From Sphingomonas bisphenolicum (GTDB lineage: Bacteria > Pseudomonadota > Alphaproteobacteria > Sphingomonadales > Sphingomonadaceae), in the NCBI RefSeq assembly GCF_024349785.1, contig NZ_AP018817.1, positions 775,501-839,500 of the forward strand: a stretch of DNA of 64,000 nt, given 5' to 3'. Positions 18,274-28,931 of this stretch are shown here, piece by piece (within the stretch, counting starts at the first letter, position 1; each line of letters starts with the position of its first letter). Position numbers and translations under genes: made by a program. The notes beneath the pieces were generated by a model. That model searched no databases. It was not told where the DNA came from and saw only the letters and a list, made by a program, of their open reading frames with translations.

Positions 18274-19188
18274 ATGTCCGGCGAATCCCGCTTCCTCACC
18301 CTGTTGCGCCTGCTGGCGAACGACCCCGCGGCGCAGGGGCTGGCCGACGATGTCGCCATCCTGCCGGTCGGCGACGCCCGCCTGATCCTGACCAGCGACA
18401 CGATGGTCGAGGGCGTCCACTATCTTCCCGCCGATCCGCCCGCCGACATCGGCTGGAAACTCGCCGCGGTGAATCTGTCCGATCTCGCCGCCAAGGGCGC
18501 GAAGCCGGTCGGTTGCCTGCTGAACTACGCCTTGTCCGGCAACGATGCGTGGGATGAGGCCTTCGTCGCGGGGCTGGGCGAGGCGCTCGACCGCCACGCC
18601 ATGCCGCTGCTGGGCGGGGACACGGTCAAGATGCCCGCCGGATCGGCCCGCAGCTACAGCCTGACCGCGATCGGCGAGGCGACTGGTGCCGTCCCCACCC
18701 GCAACGGGGCGCAACCGGGCGACCGGCTCTATCTCACCGGCCCGGTCGGCGACGCTGGCATTGGCCTCGCCCTCGCCAGCGCCGATCCGGCAGCGACCGG
18801 GCCGTTGGTGGAGGCCTATCGCCGCCCGCGCCCGCGCCTGGCCGAAGGCGCGCTGCTCGCGCCCCATGCGACCGCGATGATGGATGTGTCGGACGGCCTG
18901 CTGATCGACGCATCGCGCATGGGCCAAGCGAGCGGCGTCGCGATCACCATCGACCACATTCCGCTGTCCCCTGCGCTGGAGCGGGTGCGCGGCGCCAGCA
19001 CCGCGGTCCAGATCGCCGCGGCGCGCGCGGGCGACGATTATGAACTGCTCTTCACCCTCCCGCCGGGGCTGGCGCCGCCGGTGCGCGCCATCCCGGTCGG
19101 CCATGTCGCGACGGGTTCAGGCCTGACCCTCAGGATCGACGGCGCGGTCATCCCGCTGCCCGACAGTCTGGGTTGGGAACATGATTGA
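18274..19188 (+). CDS. thiL: Thiamine-monophosphate kinase
   Basis: Phosphorylates thiamine monophosphate to the active cofactor thiamine diphosphate with ATP. The 304-residue protein has the AIR-synthase-like fold motifs: LADDVAILPVGDARLILTSD near the N-terminus, VNLSDLAAKGAKPVG, LLGGDTVK, MMDVSDGLLIDASRMG and AGDDYELLFT. It follows nusB in the same direction and is a common partner of nusB in alphaproteobacteria. thiL ends 3 bp before the convergent DUF1345 gene. Confidence 0.95.
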   Translation: MSGESRFLTLLRLLANDPAAQGLADDVAILPVGDARLILTSDTMVEGVHYLPADPPADIGWKLAAVNLSDLAAKGAKPVGCLLNYALSGNDAWDEAFVAGLGEALDRHAMPLLGGDTVKMPAGSARSYSLTAIGEATGAVPTRNGAQPGDRLYLTGPVGDAGIGLALASADPAATGPLVEAYRRPRPRLAEGALLAPHATAMMDVSDGLLIDASRMGQASGVAITIDHIPLSPALERVRGASTAVQIAAARAGDDYELLFTLPPGLAPPVRAIPVGHVATGSGLTLRIDGAVIPLPDSLGWEHD

Positions 19189-19191
19189 GTC

Positions 19192-19827
19192 TCAGCCGCC
19201 GCCCAGCACATTGATGGTGAAAGCCAATATACCGAGGTTGAACAGGAAGGCCGCCAGGCACTGGAACAACACCGTACGGCGCATCGCGGTCGCCGTGATC
19301 GACACGTCGGACGTCTGGAATGTCATGCCCAGCGTGAAGGCGAAATAGAGGAAATCCCAATAGCCCGGCTCGTCCTCGTCCGGGAAATCCAGCCCGCCCC
19401 GGTCCTTCCCCACCTTGTCGGGCAGATAGAAGATATGCGCATAATGCATCGCATAGACGAGGTTCGAAAAGAGCCAGGCGATCAGCAAAGTCGCAAGCAG
19501 CAGCGCGATCATCGCCCCGTTCGGCCCGCCATGCTGGCTGATCGCCACTCCCACCGCGACCAGGATCACCAGGCTGACGATCCCGGTCAGCAACAGCATC
19601 AGTTCCCGGTTGGCGTCGTTCGCCGCGGCCTTGCGCCGCATCGACGCGGCGTCGGCATCGATCAGCGGCACGACCGAGATCATGAAGGCAAGGGCCGCGA
19701 GGTCGAACCCCGCCATCACCGCTTCATGCCAGGGCATCCACAAGGCCAGTGGCGCAGCCAGCGCCAGCAGCACCAGGAACATGCCATAGCGCCAGGGGAA
19801 GAGGGACGAGGACCGCATGGCCCGCAT
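19192..19827 (-). CDS. DUF1345 family membrane protein
   Basis: About 211 residues from ATG 19827 (another ATG at 19818 is possible). Four to five hydrophobic helices are seen (starting FLVLLALAAPLALW, VMAGFDLAALAFMISVVP, LLLLTGIVSLVILVAVGVAI, IALLLATLLIAWLFSNLVYAMHYA). The segment YWDFLYFAFTLGMTFQTSDV resembles the selectivity region of two-TM ion-channel-like proteins and is the DUF1345 signature. Function is not established. Same strand as the ClpP-like gene 32 bp upstream, so probably one unit. Confidence 0.87.
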   Translation of the reverse strand: MRAMRSSSLFPWRYGMFLVLLALAAPLALWMPWHEAVMAGFDLAALAFMISVVPLIDADAASMRRKAAANDANRELMLLLTGIVSLVILVAVGVAISQHGGPNGAMIALLLATLLIAWLFSNLVYAMHYAHIFYLPDKVGKDRGGLDFPDEDEPGYWDFLYFAFTLGMTFQTSDVSITATAMRRTVLFQCLAAFLFNLGILAFTINVLGGG

Positions 19828-19858
19828 CAAAGGCGCAGCCGCGCCATCTGGCAAGCGC

Positions 19859-20434
19859 TTATAGCACCGCCGCGATCAGCCCCAGCGCCTGCGCCTCGTT
19901 CGCCTCCATATACCAGTTTTCCGGCGCCCGCTGGAGCAGTTGCTCCATCGTCACCTGCGACCCCAGGATCAGGTTCGCAAACCCCTCATTCTGGATCGCG
20001 ATCGACGATTCGATCTCGTTCAGCGTCGCCTTCAGGGTCGCGATGCAGGTGGAGAGCGGCCCGGCGAGCTGGATATTCTTGGTGATGACGCGTTCGTGGA
20101 TCATCAGCCGCGTGCCGCGCGTCAGATAACGGTTTTCGGTCGCGAAGAAGCTCATGAAGGTCGCACCCGCCGAATAGACCGCGGTCCGGCCCAGAAACAC
20201 CAGCCGCCGGTCGGGATAGAGTTCGGAATGGAAGCGAATATCCTCGCCCATCAGCCGGGCGATCTCCGGATCGCCGCCCAGCGTGGCCAGTTCCACCACC
20301 ACCAGCCCCTGTTGCGGTGCGGTGGACAGGCAGTTCTTGAAATGCAGATACATGCCATGGTCGACCACGCCCGACAGCATGATCGCAGGAAATTCGAAAT
20401 CCTTCGGCGAAAGCATCGGGGCCGTCATCAGCAT
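19859..20434 (-). CDS. ClpP/SppA-fold serine protease-like protein
   Basis: 191 residues from ATG 20434, with AAGGA eight bases upstream. The fold is that of Clp/crotonase-type serine peptidases: VVVELATLGGDPEIAR (46-61), nucleophile Ser88 in YSAGATFM and the probable base His113 in RLMIHER. A signal peptide and the Clp axial-loop region are not apparent, and the protein is shorter and more divergent than housekeeping ClpP. It could be an active peptidase of the SDH clan or a homologue with another role. No ATPase partner is adjacent. Confidence 0.8.
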   Translation of the reverse strand: MLMTAPMLSPKDFEFPAIMLSGVVDHGMYLHFKNCLSTAPQQGLVVVELATLGGDPEIARLMGEDIRFHSELYPDRRLVFLGRTAVYSAGATFMSFFATENRYLTRGTRLMIHERVITKNIQLAGPLSTCIATLKATLNEIESSIAIQNEGFANLILGSQVTMEQLLQRAPENWYMEANEAQALGLIAAVL

Positions 20435-20575
20435 CCATAGGTCCTTAAGTGGGTGAGGTTGCGCTGCTCTACGCACGGGACAGCAAAAGGTGCCGCGCTT
20501 TTGACTGGCGCGGGGCGCGACAGGCTGTAAAGAACAGATCATGACCATAGGGCGGGACGCCGAAGGGCAGGGCAG

Positions 20576-21184
20576 ATGATCTCGAAACTCAAGGGCTTGC
20601 TGGACAGCACGGGCATCGACCACGCCGTCATCGACGTGGGCGGGGTCGGCTATCTGGTCGGCGCGTCGTCGCGCACGCTGGCGGCCCTGGGGTCGGTCGG
20701 CGAAGCGGTGACGATCCATACAGAAATGCTGGTCGCGGCGGATTCGATCCGGCTGGTCGGCTTCGCCCGCGCCGAGGAACGCGACTGGTATCGGCTGCTC
20801 ACCCATGTGCAAGGGGTGGGATCGCGCGTCGCGCTGGCGATCCTCTCCGCGCTCGAACCGCTGGAACTGCACCGCGCCGTGGCGATGGGTGACAAGGCGA
20901 TGATCGCGCGCGCCAACGGCGTCGGCCCGAAACTCGCCCAGCGCATCGTCAATGAATTGAAGGACAAGATCGGCGCGGCCCCGGCCGGCAGTCCGATCGG
21001 CATCGGCGGCGTAGTGGCGCTCCCGACCGGCAGCTTCGCCGCCGACGCTTTGTCCGCGCTCCAGAATCTGGGCTTCAAGCCGCATGAGGCCAGCACCGCC
21101 GTCGCCGCCGCCGAAGAGGAACTGGGTGACAATGCCAGCCTCGACGCGCTGGTCCGGCTTGCGCTGCGGAAGGCGGCGAAGTGA
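20576..21184 (+). CDS. ruvA: Holliday junction branch migration protein RuvA
   Basis: Binds four-way DNA junctions and loads the RuvB motor. The 202-residue protein has the N-terminal OB-fold ([21 protein letters not shown]), the tandem helix-hairpin-helix region ([36 protein letters not shown]) and the C-terminal domain III ([16 protein letters not shown]) that contacts RuvB. Its stop overlaps the GTG start of ruvB by 4 bp (GTGA). ruvC is not in the window. Confidence 0.97.
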   Translation: MISKLKGLLDSTGIDHAVIDVGGVGYLVGASSRTLAALGSVGEAVTIHTEMLVAADSIRLVGFARAEERDWYRLLTHVQGVGSRVALAILSALEPLELHRAVAMGDKAMIARANGVGPKLAQRIVNELKDKIGAAPAGSPIGIGGVVALPTGSFAADALSALQNLGFKPHEASTAVAAAEEELGDNASLDALVRLALRKAAK

Positions 21185-22203
21185 CCGACGACGACCGCCT
21201 CATCACCCCCGCGCGTCGTCCCGAGGATGTCGATGCCGCGCTGCGCCCGAAATCGCTCGACGAATTTATCGGCCAGCAGGCCGCGCGCGAAAATCTGCGT
21301 ATCTTCATCCAGGCGGCCCGGTCGCGTGGCGATGCGCTCGACCATGTGCTGTTCTTCGGGCCGCCGGGCCTGGGCAAGACCACTTTGGCGCAGATCGTCG
21401 CCAAGGAAATGGGCGTCGGTTTCCGCGCCACCTCCGGCCCGGTGATCGCCAAGTCGGGCGATCTGGCTGCCTTGCTCACAAATCTGGACGAGGGCGACGT
21501 GCTGTTCGTGGACGAAATCCATCGGCTCAATCCCGCGGTCGAGGAAGTTCTCTATCCCGCGATGGAGGATCGCGCGCTCGACCTGATGATCGGGGAGGGG
21601 CCGTCCGCCCGCTCTGTCCGCATCGATCTGCCGCCCTTCACCCTGGTCGGGGCGACGACGCGGCAGGGGCTGCTCACCACGCCGCTGCGCGACCGATTCG
21701 GCATCCCGGTGCGATTGCAATTCTACACGGTGGATGAACTGGAACTGGTCGTGCGCCGCGCCGCGCGGCTGCTCGATCTCGCCATCACCCCCGATGGCGC
21801 GGTCGAAATTGCCCGCCGCTCGCGCGGCACGCCGCGTATCGCCGGGCGTTTGCTGCGCCGCGTGCGCGACTTCGCCAATGTCGCCGGCGTGGCCGCGGTC
21901 GACGCGAAGGTTGCCGACGCATCGCTGATGCGGCTGGAGGTCGATCATCTCGGCCTCGACCTGATGGATCGCCGTTACCTGATGATGATCGCCGATATCT
22001 ATCGCGGCGGGCCGGTCGGCGTCGAAACGCTCGCCGCGGGTCTTTCCGAAGCGCGCGACACGATCGAGGAAGTGGTCGAGCCCTATCTGATCCAGCTCGG
22101 CCTCATCGCCCGCACGGCGCGCGGCCGCTGTCTCAATGGTCCCGGCTGGAAGCATCTGGGCCTCAATCCGCCGCAGGATGTCCAGAACGGGCTTTTCGAC
22201 TAG
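21181..22203 (+). CDS. ruvB: Holliday junction branch migration DNA helicase RuvB
   Basis: AAA+ motor that drives branch migration with RuvA. GTG start at 21181, coupled to ruvA. The 340-residue protein shows [11 protein letters not shown], Walker [13 protein letters not shown], Walker [11 protein letters not shown], sensor 1 (TLVGATTR), the arginine finger region (LRDRFGI), sensor 2 ([16 protein letters not shown]) and the C-terminal winged helix ([17 protein letters not shown]). A short hairpin follows. Confidence 0.98.
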   Translation: MTDDDRLITPARRPEDVDAALRPKSLDEFIGQQAARENLRIFIQAARSRGDALDHVLFFGPPGLGKTTLAQIVAKEMGVGFRATSGPVIAKSGDLAALLTNLDEGDVLFVDEIHRLNPAVEEVLYPAMEDRALDLMIGEGPSARSVRIDLPPFTLVGATTRQGLLTTPLRDRFGIPVRLQFYTVDELELVVRRAARLLDLAITPDGAVEIARRSRGTPRIAGRLLRRVRDFANVAGVAAVDAKVADASLMRLEVDHLGLDLMDRRYLMMIADIYRGGPVGVETLAAGLSEARDTIEEVVEPYLIQLGLIARTARGRCLNGPGWKHLGLNPPQDVQNGLFD

Positions 22204-22231
22204 GAAACCCTTCAAACCTCTTGGCCGTTAC

Positions 22232-22256
22232 GGCAAGGCACCGTTATAGCCTTGCC
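22232..22256. other. Hairpin downstream of ruvB
   Basis: GGCAAGGC (22232-22239) and GCCTTGCC (22249-22256) form a perfect 8-bp stem around a 9-nt loop, 28 bp after the ruvB stop. No T-tract follows; it may be a weak terminator or part of the leader of the next gene. A second inverted pair, GCATTTCC/GGAAATGC (22261-22268, 22295-22302), lies just downstream. Confidence 0.4.
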
Positions 22257-22361
22257 AGGAGCATTTCCGAGCCGGGGCTTCGTCCGGCGACTTTGGAAAT
22301 GCGGCAAACAATGGACATTCAGGCGCGCATCAGATGCGCCGGAAACCGCAGGAGTCGAGCC

Positions 22362-24140
22362 TTGAGGGCCATCGAGAAATTTCCCAACCTCGTCACCATG
22401 TTCTTCGCCCGCGCCCAGGAAAAGGGCGACGCGCCCTTTCTCTGGCGCAAGAGCGGCGGCACCTGGCACAGCCAGAGCTGGGCTGAGATCGCGCGCCAGG
22501 TCGCGTCGCTCGCCGCCGCCTTGAAGGCGCAGGGTCTGAAGCCCGGCGATCCGGTGATGCTGGTCAGCGAAAACCGGCCCGAATTTTGCGTCGCCGACCT
22601 GGCGATCATGGCGGCGGGGTGTATCACCGTGCCGACCTACACCACCAATACGACGCGCGATCACCAGCATATATTGACAGACAGCGGCGCCCGCGCGGTG
22701 ATCGTGTCGACCGCCAAGCTGGCGCAGGCGCTGATGCCCGCGGTCGTCCGGTCGCAGGCCAGCTTCGTCATCGGCATGGAGCCGTTGCGCGGCGCGCAGG
22801 GGACGTCCACCTGCCATCTGTGGAGCGACCTGATCGCTGCGTACCCGGCCGATGTGGACGCGATCGCCGCCGCGCAGACCGCAACCCGCAATGATCAGGC
22901 CTGCATCATCTACACCAGCGGCACCGGCGGCGCCCCGCGCGGCGTGATGCAGCATCATGGCGCGATCCTCGCCAATGTGGAGGGCGCGGGCAAGGTCGTG
23001 GCAGAGGATTTCGGCTGGGATGACGAGGTGTTCTTGTCCTTCCTGCCGCTGTCCCACGCCTATGAACATAGCGGCGGCCAGTTCCTGCCTATGCTGCTGG
23101 GCGGGCAGATCTATTATGCGGAAGGGCTGGAAAAGCTCGCCTCCAATATCGAGGAAGCCCGCCCGACCATCATGGTCGTCGTCCCGCGCCTGTTCGAAGT
23201 GCTGCGCACCCGCATCATCAAGTCGATCGAGAAACAGGGCAAATTCCCGACCTATCTGCTCGGCCAGGCGCTGCGCATCGCGGCAAAGGAGCAGGCGGGC
23301 AAGGGATCGATCCTCGACCTGCCGATGAAGGCGCTGCTGTCGCGCACGTTGATCCCCAAAATCCGGGCGCGTTTCGGCGGGCGGATGAAGGCTTTGGTGT
23401 CGGGCGGGGCTCCGCTCAACCCGGACGTCGGCCTCTTCTTCCATGCCATGGGGCTGACGCTGTTGCAGGGCTACGGCCAGACCGAGGCCGGCCCGGTGGT
23501 GAGTTGCAACCGCCCCGCAGCCGGCATCGCGATGGACACGGTCGGCCCGCCGCTCGACGGGGTGGAGGTCCGCATCGCCGAGGATGGCGAAATCCTCGTG
23601 CGCGGCGAACTGGTCATGCACGGCTATTGGCGCAACCCGGCCGAAACCGAAAAGGCGTTGAAGGACGGCTGGCTTCACACCGGAGACATTGGCGAGTTCG
23701 ACGCCAAGGGCCGCATCCGCATCACCGACCGCAAGAAGGATCTGATCGTCAACGACAAGGGCGACAATGTCTCGCCGCAGAAGGTCGAGGGGATGCTGAC
23801 GCTGCAAAGCGAGATCGGCCAGGCGATGGTCCATGGCGACCGCCGCCCCCATCTGGTCGGCCTGGTCGTCCCCGACGCCGAATGGACCCGCGAATGGGCC
23901 GCGGCGCAGGGCGTGGCCGTGGACGGCGTCGCGTCGAACCCGGCCTATATGGCGGCGCTCCGCGCGGCGGTGGACCGGGTGAATGACGACCTGTCGGTAC
24001 TGGAACGCGTCCGCCGCTTCATCCTGGCCGACGAACCCTTCACGATCGAAAATGAGGAAATGACGCCGTCGATGAAGATCCGCCGCCATGTGATCCGCAA
24101 ACGCTATGCCGACCGGCTGGACGCGCTGTATAAGGGATGA
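22362..24140 (+). CDS. AMP-dependent long-chain acyl-CoA synthetase
   Basis: Activates fatty acids to acyl-CoA via acyl-adenylate. Motifs: P-loop-like ACIIYTSGTGGAPRGVMQHH, GYGQTEAGPVVSC (A5), WLHTGDIGEFD (A7), ITDRKKDLI (A8) and the C-terminal lysine region PSMKIRRHVI. I choose the TTG at 22362 because AGGAG lies seven bases upstream and the homologous part (IEKFPNLVTMFFARA) begins right there, giving 592 residues. The frame is open back to 22221, where other starts exist. Transcribed alone, between ruvB and the convergent toxin-antitoxin operon. Confidence 0.92.
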   Translation: MRAIEKFPNLVTMFFARAQEKGDAPFLWRKSGGTWHSQSWAEIARQVASLAAALKAQGLKPGDPVMLVSENRPEFCVADLAIMAAGCITVPTYTTNTTRDHQHILTDSGARAVIVSTAKLAQALMPAVVRSQASFVIGMEPLRGAQGTSTCHLWSDLIAAYPADVDAIAAAQTATRNDQACIIYTSGTGGAPRGVMQHHGAILANVEGAGKVVAEDFGWDDEVFLSFLPLSHAYEHSGGQFLPMLLGGQIYYAEGLEKLASNIEEARPTIMVVVPRLFEVLRTRIIKSIEKQGKFPTYLLGQALRIAAKEQAGKGSILDLPMKALLSRTLIPKIRARFGGRMKALVSGGAPLNPDVGLFFHAMGLTLLQGYGQTEAGPVVSCNRPAAGIAMDTVGPPLDGVEVRIAEDGEILVRGELVMHGYWRNPAETEKALKDGWLHTGDIGEFDAKGRIRITDRKKDLIVNDKGDNVSPQKVEGMLTLQSEIGQAMVHGDRRPHLVGLVVPDAEWTREWAAAQGVAVDGVASNPAYMAALRAAVDRVNDDLSVLERVRRFILADEPFTIENEEMTPSMKIRRHVIRKRYADRLDALYKG

Positions 24141-24144
24141 GAGG

Positions 24145-24465
24145 TCAGGCGGCGCGGCGCGTTATGCGGTCTAGGTCATCACCATGGGCGCGCCGCTCTT
24201 CCTCCAGATCGTAATCGATCTGAAGGCCAAGGAAAAATCCTTCGCTTACACCGAAATAGCGGGCAAGCCGCAAGTCGATATTGGCGTCGATCGGCGCAAT
24301 TTCCGCCAAAATTGCTTCTAGCCGGTCATGCGTGATGCCAGCCCCTTTGATGACTTCATCGATAGGGACATCGCTGCCGATCATAAAATCCTCGCGCAAG
24401 ATGGAGCCGGGATGGATATTGTCCAGCCGGTCATCATCCTCTGTGATAGTCCTCGATCCGGACAT
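24145..24465 (-). CDS. higA: HigA-type antitoxin (XRE family)
   Basis: 106 residues from ATG 24465, with GGAGG eight bases upstream. The helix-turn-helix region IHPGSILREDFMIGSDVPIDEVIKGAGI followed by RLEAILAE and LRLARYFGVSEGFFLGLQIDYDLEEE is the HigA/VapA-type pattern. It should neutralise the toxin of the upstream gene and autoregulate the operon. It overlaps higB by 32 bp, so it is translationally coupled. Antitoxin after toxin is the usual HigBA order. The GC content is lower than in flanking core genes, consistent with acquisition. Confidence 0.9.
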   Translation of the reverse strand: MSGSRTITEDDDRLDNIHPGSILREDFMIGSDVPIDEVIKGAGITHDRLEAILAEIAPIDANIDLRLARYFGVSEGFFLGLQIDYDLEEERRAHGDDLDRITRRAA

Positions 24466-24721
24466 TCTCTGCGCCTCCATCTGACCAGCCGAACGTGATG
24501 CGCCACTGGTCGTTGATCCGCAGACTATATCGTGAAGGGGTAAAGCCTTTCAACTGCTCAAACCGATTTCCCGTAGGCACGCGCAGATCGTGGAGGTTGA
24601 GTGTCCGGTGGATTTGCCGCAACTTCCGCCGCGCCGTCTGCTGAATGTCTGGCGGCAGCTTGCGGCTGCGTTGGCCAAGCCAGACTTTTTCAGTTTCAGG
24701 GTCGGCGAATGAGCGGATCAT
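24434..24721 (-). CDS. higB: HigB-type mRNA interferase toxin (RelE superfamily)
   Basis: A 95-residue protein with the HigB pattern: MIRSFADPETEKVWLG at the start, ARRKLRQIHRTLNLHDLRVP, then LKGFTPSRYSLRINDQWRI and VRIEDYHRG at the end. Family members cleave mRNA on the ribosome. It overlaps the antitoxin gene by 32 bp and the upstream gene by 4 bp (24718-24721), so three genes form one tightly coupled operon. Confidence 0.93.
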   Translation of the reverse strand: MIRSFADPETEKVWLGQRSRKLPPDIQQTARRKLRQIHRTLNLHDLRVPTGNRFEQLKGFTPSRYSLRINDQWRITFGWSDGGAENVRIEDYHRG

Positions 24722-25146
24722 TTCTCATTCTCGACGCGCAGAGCCCATTTTCCTCCGCCAATTCCTTCGACAGCTCGGAACCAGTCGCGGCTACCAGTGA
24801 ATGCGCTAGCATCAGAACTATTATATTCAAGCTCTCTTCTTATGATGGCGTCTGTATTGAGGGGGAGGCTTCGGCCCGCAGAAAGGCGCATTTTCCGAAC
24901 CTCTGCATATATCTCACGTAATGAAGCCGCACCGCCCAACATTTCCAATGCCTGCCGAACATCGTCACGCCATAGGATTTTACGCTTCACCTTGAGCAGT
25001 TTTGGTTTGGTATTGTGCAGTTTTGTGGGGTGGGTATCTTGCACGCCAAGCAACCGCTGGAGAATCTGATTCTCGCTTTCTTCACCATTAGTCCGCTGCG
25101 CCCAAATCTTTGCAAAAACGTCTGTGCTGATCTCGATCGTGCGCAT
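24718..25146 (-). CDS. SeqA-N-like and winged-helix DNA-binding protein upstream of higBA
   Basis: 142 residues from ATG 25146; a TTG at 25170 would overlap the operator. Residues 1-35 (MRTIEISTDVFAKIWAQRTN, then ENQILQRLLG) resemble the ribbon-helix-helix N-terminus of SeqA. Residues 58-137 (LWRDDVRQALEMLGGAASLR, then EIYAEVRKMR and WFRAVEGIGGGKWALR) look like a HARE/restriction-type winged helix with the terminal G-W-x-L pattern. It overlaps higB by 4 bp. I infer a DNA-binding regulator or an accessory component of the toxin-antitoxin unit; no catalytic motif is seen. Assignment of both domains is by eye. Confidence 0.75.
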   Translation of the reverse strand: MRTIEISTDVFAKIWAQRTNGEESENQILQRLLGVQDTHPTKLHNTKPKLLKVKRKILWRDDVRQALEMLGGAASLREIYAEVRKMRLSAGRSLPLNTDAIIRRELEYNSSDASAFTGSRDWFRAVEGIGGGKWALRVENEK

Positions 25147-25158
25147 TGGTCCATCCCA

Positions 25159-25181
25159 TTCTGATTTCAATCTTATCAGAA
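25159..25181. promoter_or_regulatory. Inverted-repeat operator before the three-gene higBA operon
   Basis: TTCTGAT and ATCAGAA are perfect inverted arms separated by 9 bp, ending about 13 bp upstream of the first ATG (25146), where an autorepressor of a toxin-antitoxin operon would bind. Confidence 0.55.
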
Positions 25182-25215
25182 CAGTTTTGATCTTTCCAGA
25201 AAAAGTTCTAGAATT

Positions 25216-27399
<2,184 letters not shown>

Positions 27400-27439
27400 G
27401 GGACGAATATGGTGCCTTTGCGCGCAGGCGCAATCGGGA

Positions 27440-27867
27440 TCAGGGCTTCAGTTCAAACGCGGTCTTGGGCATCGGCGGATAGACCACCGGCTTGTCGCCG
27501 AAACGGGCGCGTAGGGCGGTCTGGCGGCGTTCGTCATCGATCACTTCGACATCCACCTCGTCGGGATAGCGGTAGTTGATCTCGAACTTTCCATCTTTGA
27601 TCTCATATTCCAGGATCGACCAGCGCTTGATCCCGCCTTCCTCCGACTCAGCGGACAAGGCTTCCCAAAGAAGATCGGAAAGAAGCCTGCTACCGTCGAT
27701 ATTCCGGATCTGATGTCCTTCATCCTTGAAGACATTGGGGCTGATCCATCGGTCACCGACTTCCACGTAGAGGAAAATGCCATCGGGATCGCCGCCGACG
27801 AGGTGAACAGCTCCACGCCGATTTCGTTGTAAAGCGGTCCCAGAATGTCGAACTTATCTTTTGGCAT
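27440..27867 (-). pseudogene. YezG/DUF600-like immunity gene, frameshifted
   Basis: Starts at ATG 27867 as MPKDKFDILGPLYNEIGVEL in one frame, which loses protein character near 27805. The adjacent frame then continues with GGDPDGIFLYVEVGDRWISP, later [20 protein letters not shown], to the stop at 27440. Joining the frames with one added base gives a ~142-residue protein resembling YezG (DUF600) immunity proteins, which neutralise nuclease toxins. The start overlaps the nuclease gene by 14 bp, the usual toxin-immunity arrangement. Either a real inactivating frameshift or a sequencing error; family assignment is moderate. Confidence 0.6.
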
Positions 27868-28294
27868 CTTCGGCGCCTTTCGCTTCGTTCGGGAATTCTT
27901 TGAAGGACTTTCTACCATCGACGTACCATGCGACGATAAGGTGATAGGGCCGTTGCGAAGTTCCTTCATAAAGTGGTTCGATATCCACGAACACCTTATG
28001 CCCGGCGTGCAATTCCTTAGCCCATGAATCTTCCATGACGCGATAGCTGCCACGGTTGAAGTTTGCATTCTGGGCGAAATGATTGAAGCTGTCGCTGGGC
28101 CCATTGAAGCGAGCAGCGATGAAATGACCCCCATCATCATCGCCAAGCCGGTCGGGCTTGCCAGCCTGTGCCTGAAAGACGTCAGTTCGCCCGGCGAAGT
28201 CCGCCGCATCAAAACTCTCCCTAAAGCTAGACGCCGTTGCTGTAGCAGGCCAATAGGAACAAATAAAGAACAAATAACCCTTGCGTCCCGTCAT
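27854..28294 (-). CDS. Orphan polymorphic-toxin C-terminal nuclease domain (DNA/RNA non-specific endonuclease type)
   Basis: 146 residues from ATG 28294. The catalytic-type motif DDDGGHFIAARF (52-63, His57) is followed by NHFAQNANFNRGSYR (71-85, Asn79) and the RPYHLIVAWYVDG strand. This pattern is known from toxins such as B. subtilis YeeF, whose immunity partner is YezG. No LXG, VgrG, RHS or signal sequence precedes it, and upstream DNA is the divergent lipoprotein gene. It is therefore probably a displaced toxin tip (orphan cassette). The downstream immunity gene is frameshifted, so the nuclease may be silent or inactive. Confidence 0.65.
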   Translation of the reverse strand: MTGRKGYLFFICSYWPATATASSFRESFDAADFAGRTDVFQAQAGKPDRLGDDDGGHFIAARFNGPSDSFNHFAQNANFNRGSYRVMEDSWAKELHAGHKVFVDIEPLYEGTSQRPYHLIVAWYVDGRKSFKEFPNEAKGAEDAKR

Positions 28295-28355
28295 TGAACC
28301 TGCGCGTGGCGCTGTTATGATCGGCGTAAGAACACGGAAACAGGGAGGAATGATG

Positions 28356-28931
28356 ATGCGCCGGACATTTTTGACGCTCCTGCTGGTGACCGCCAGCGTC
28401 GCCGCCTGTAGCGACAAGCCCGGCGACAAACCCGGCGACAAGACGGGCGAGATCGCAGCCACCGACGCCATGAGCAAGCAGGAGGTGAAGGCGCAGGTCG
28501 ATAAGGTGCAACTCAGGCCCGGCCAGTGGGAGGGCCGCTTCACTGTCAAGGATCTGGACCTTGGCAACATGCCCGGCGCCCCGGCGAACATGAAGGATCA
28601 GATGAAGAGCGCGATGAACCAGACATCGCTCAAATATTGCGTCACGCCCGAGCAGGCCGCCAATCCGAGCGGAGAAATGTTCGCCGGACAGGAGAATGAG
28701 AACTGCACCTATGGCGGCTTCGAGGCGAAGGGCGGCACGGTGAAGGGGCAGGTGTCGTGCAAGTCGCAGGGCGGCACGATGAACGCGACCATGTCCGGCG
28801 TCTATGCGCCTGAAACCTATGCGATGGACATGGATATGAAGATGGTGGGCGGCCCGCAGGGCATGACCATGGCGATGACCGCCCGGTCGGAGGGCAAATG
28901 GATCGCGGACCGTTGCACGCAGGGCGAATGA
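28356..28931 (+). CDS. DUF3617 family lipoprotein
   Basis: 191 residues. Three ATGs are in tandem; the third (28356) has GGAGG at the best spacing. Lipobox SVAAC gives a lipid-anchored protein (Cys17), followed by a short DKPGDKPGDKTG repeat. The mature part has the DUF3617 pattern: LRPGQWEGRFTVKDL, YCVTPEQAANP, ENENCTYGGFEAKGG and MSGVYAPETYAMDM. Function of the family is unknown; members are common in sphingomonads. Its stop overlaps the next start (ATGA). Confidence 0.88.
   Translation: MRRTFLTLLLVTASVAACSDKPGDKPGDKTGEIAATDAMSKQEVKAQVDKVQLRPGQWEGRFTVKDLDLGNMPGAPANMKDQMKSAMNQTSLKYCVTPEQAANPSGEMFAGQENENCTYGGFEAKGGTVKGQVSCKSQGGTMNATMSGVYAPETYAMDMDMKMVGGPQGMTMAMTARSEGKWIADRCTQGE

Noticed and set aside
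20532-20546. Possible LexA (SOS) box before ruvA, GAAC-N7-GACC
   Set aside because: Only seven of eight consensus positions of GAAC-N7-GAAC match; too common by chance to call, though ruvA is often SOS-regulated.
27541-28212. 223-codon minus-strand frame overlapping the toxin/immunity pair
   Set aside because: Only its part from 27867 to about 27805 has protein character (start of the immunity gene); the rest is out-of-frame sequence of the nuclease and the immunity gene.
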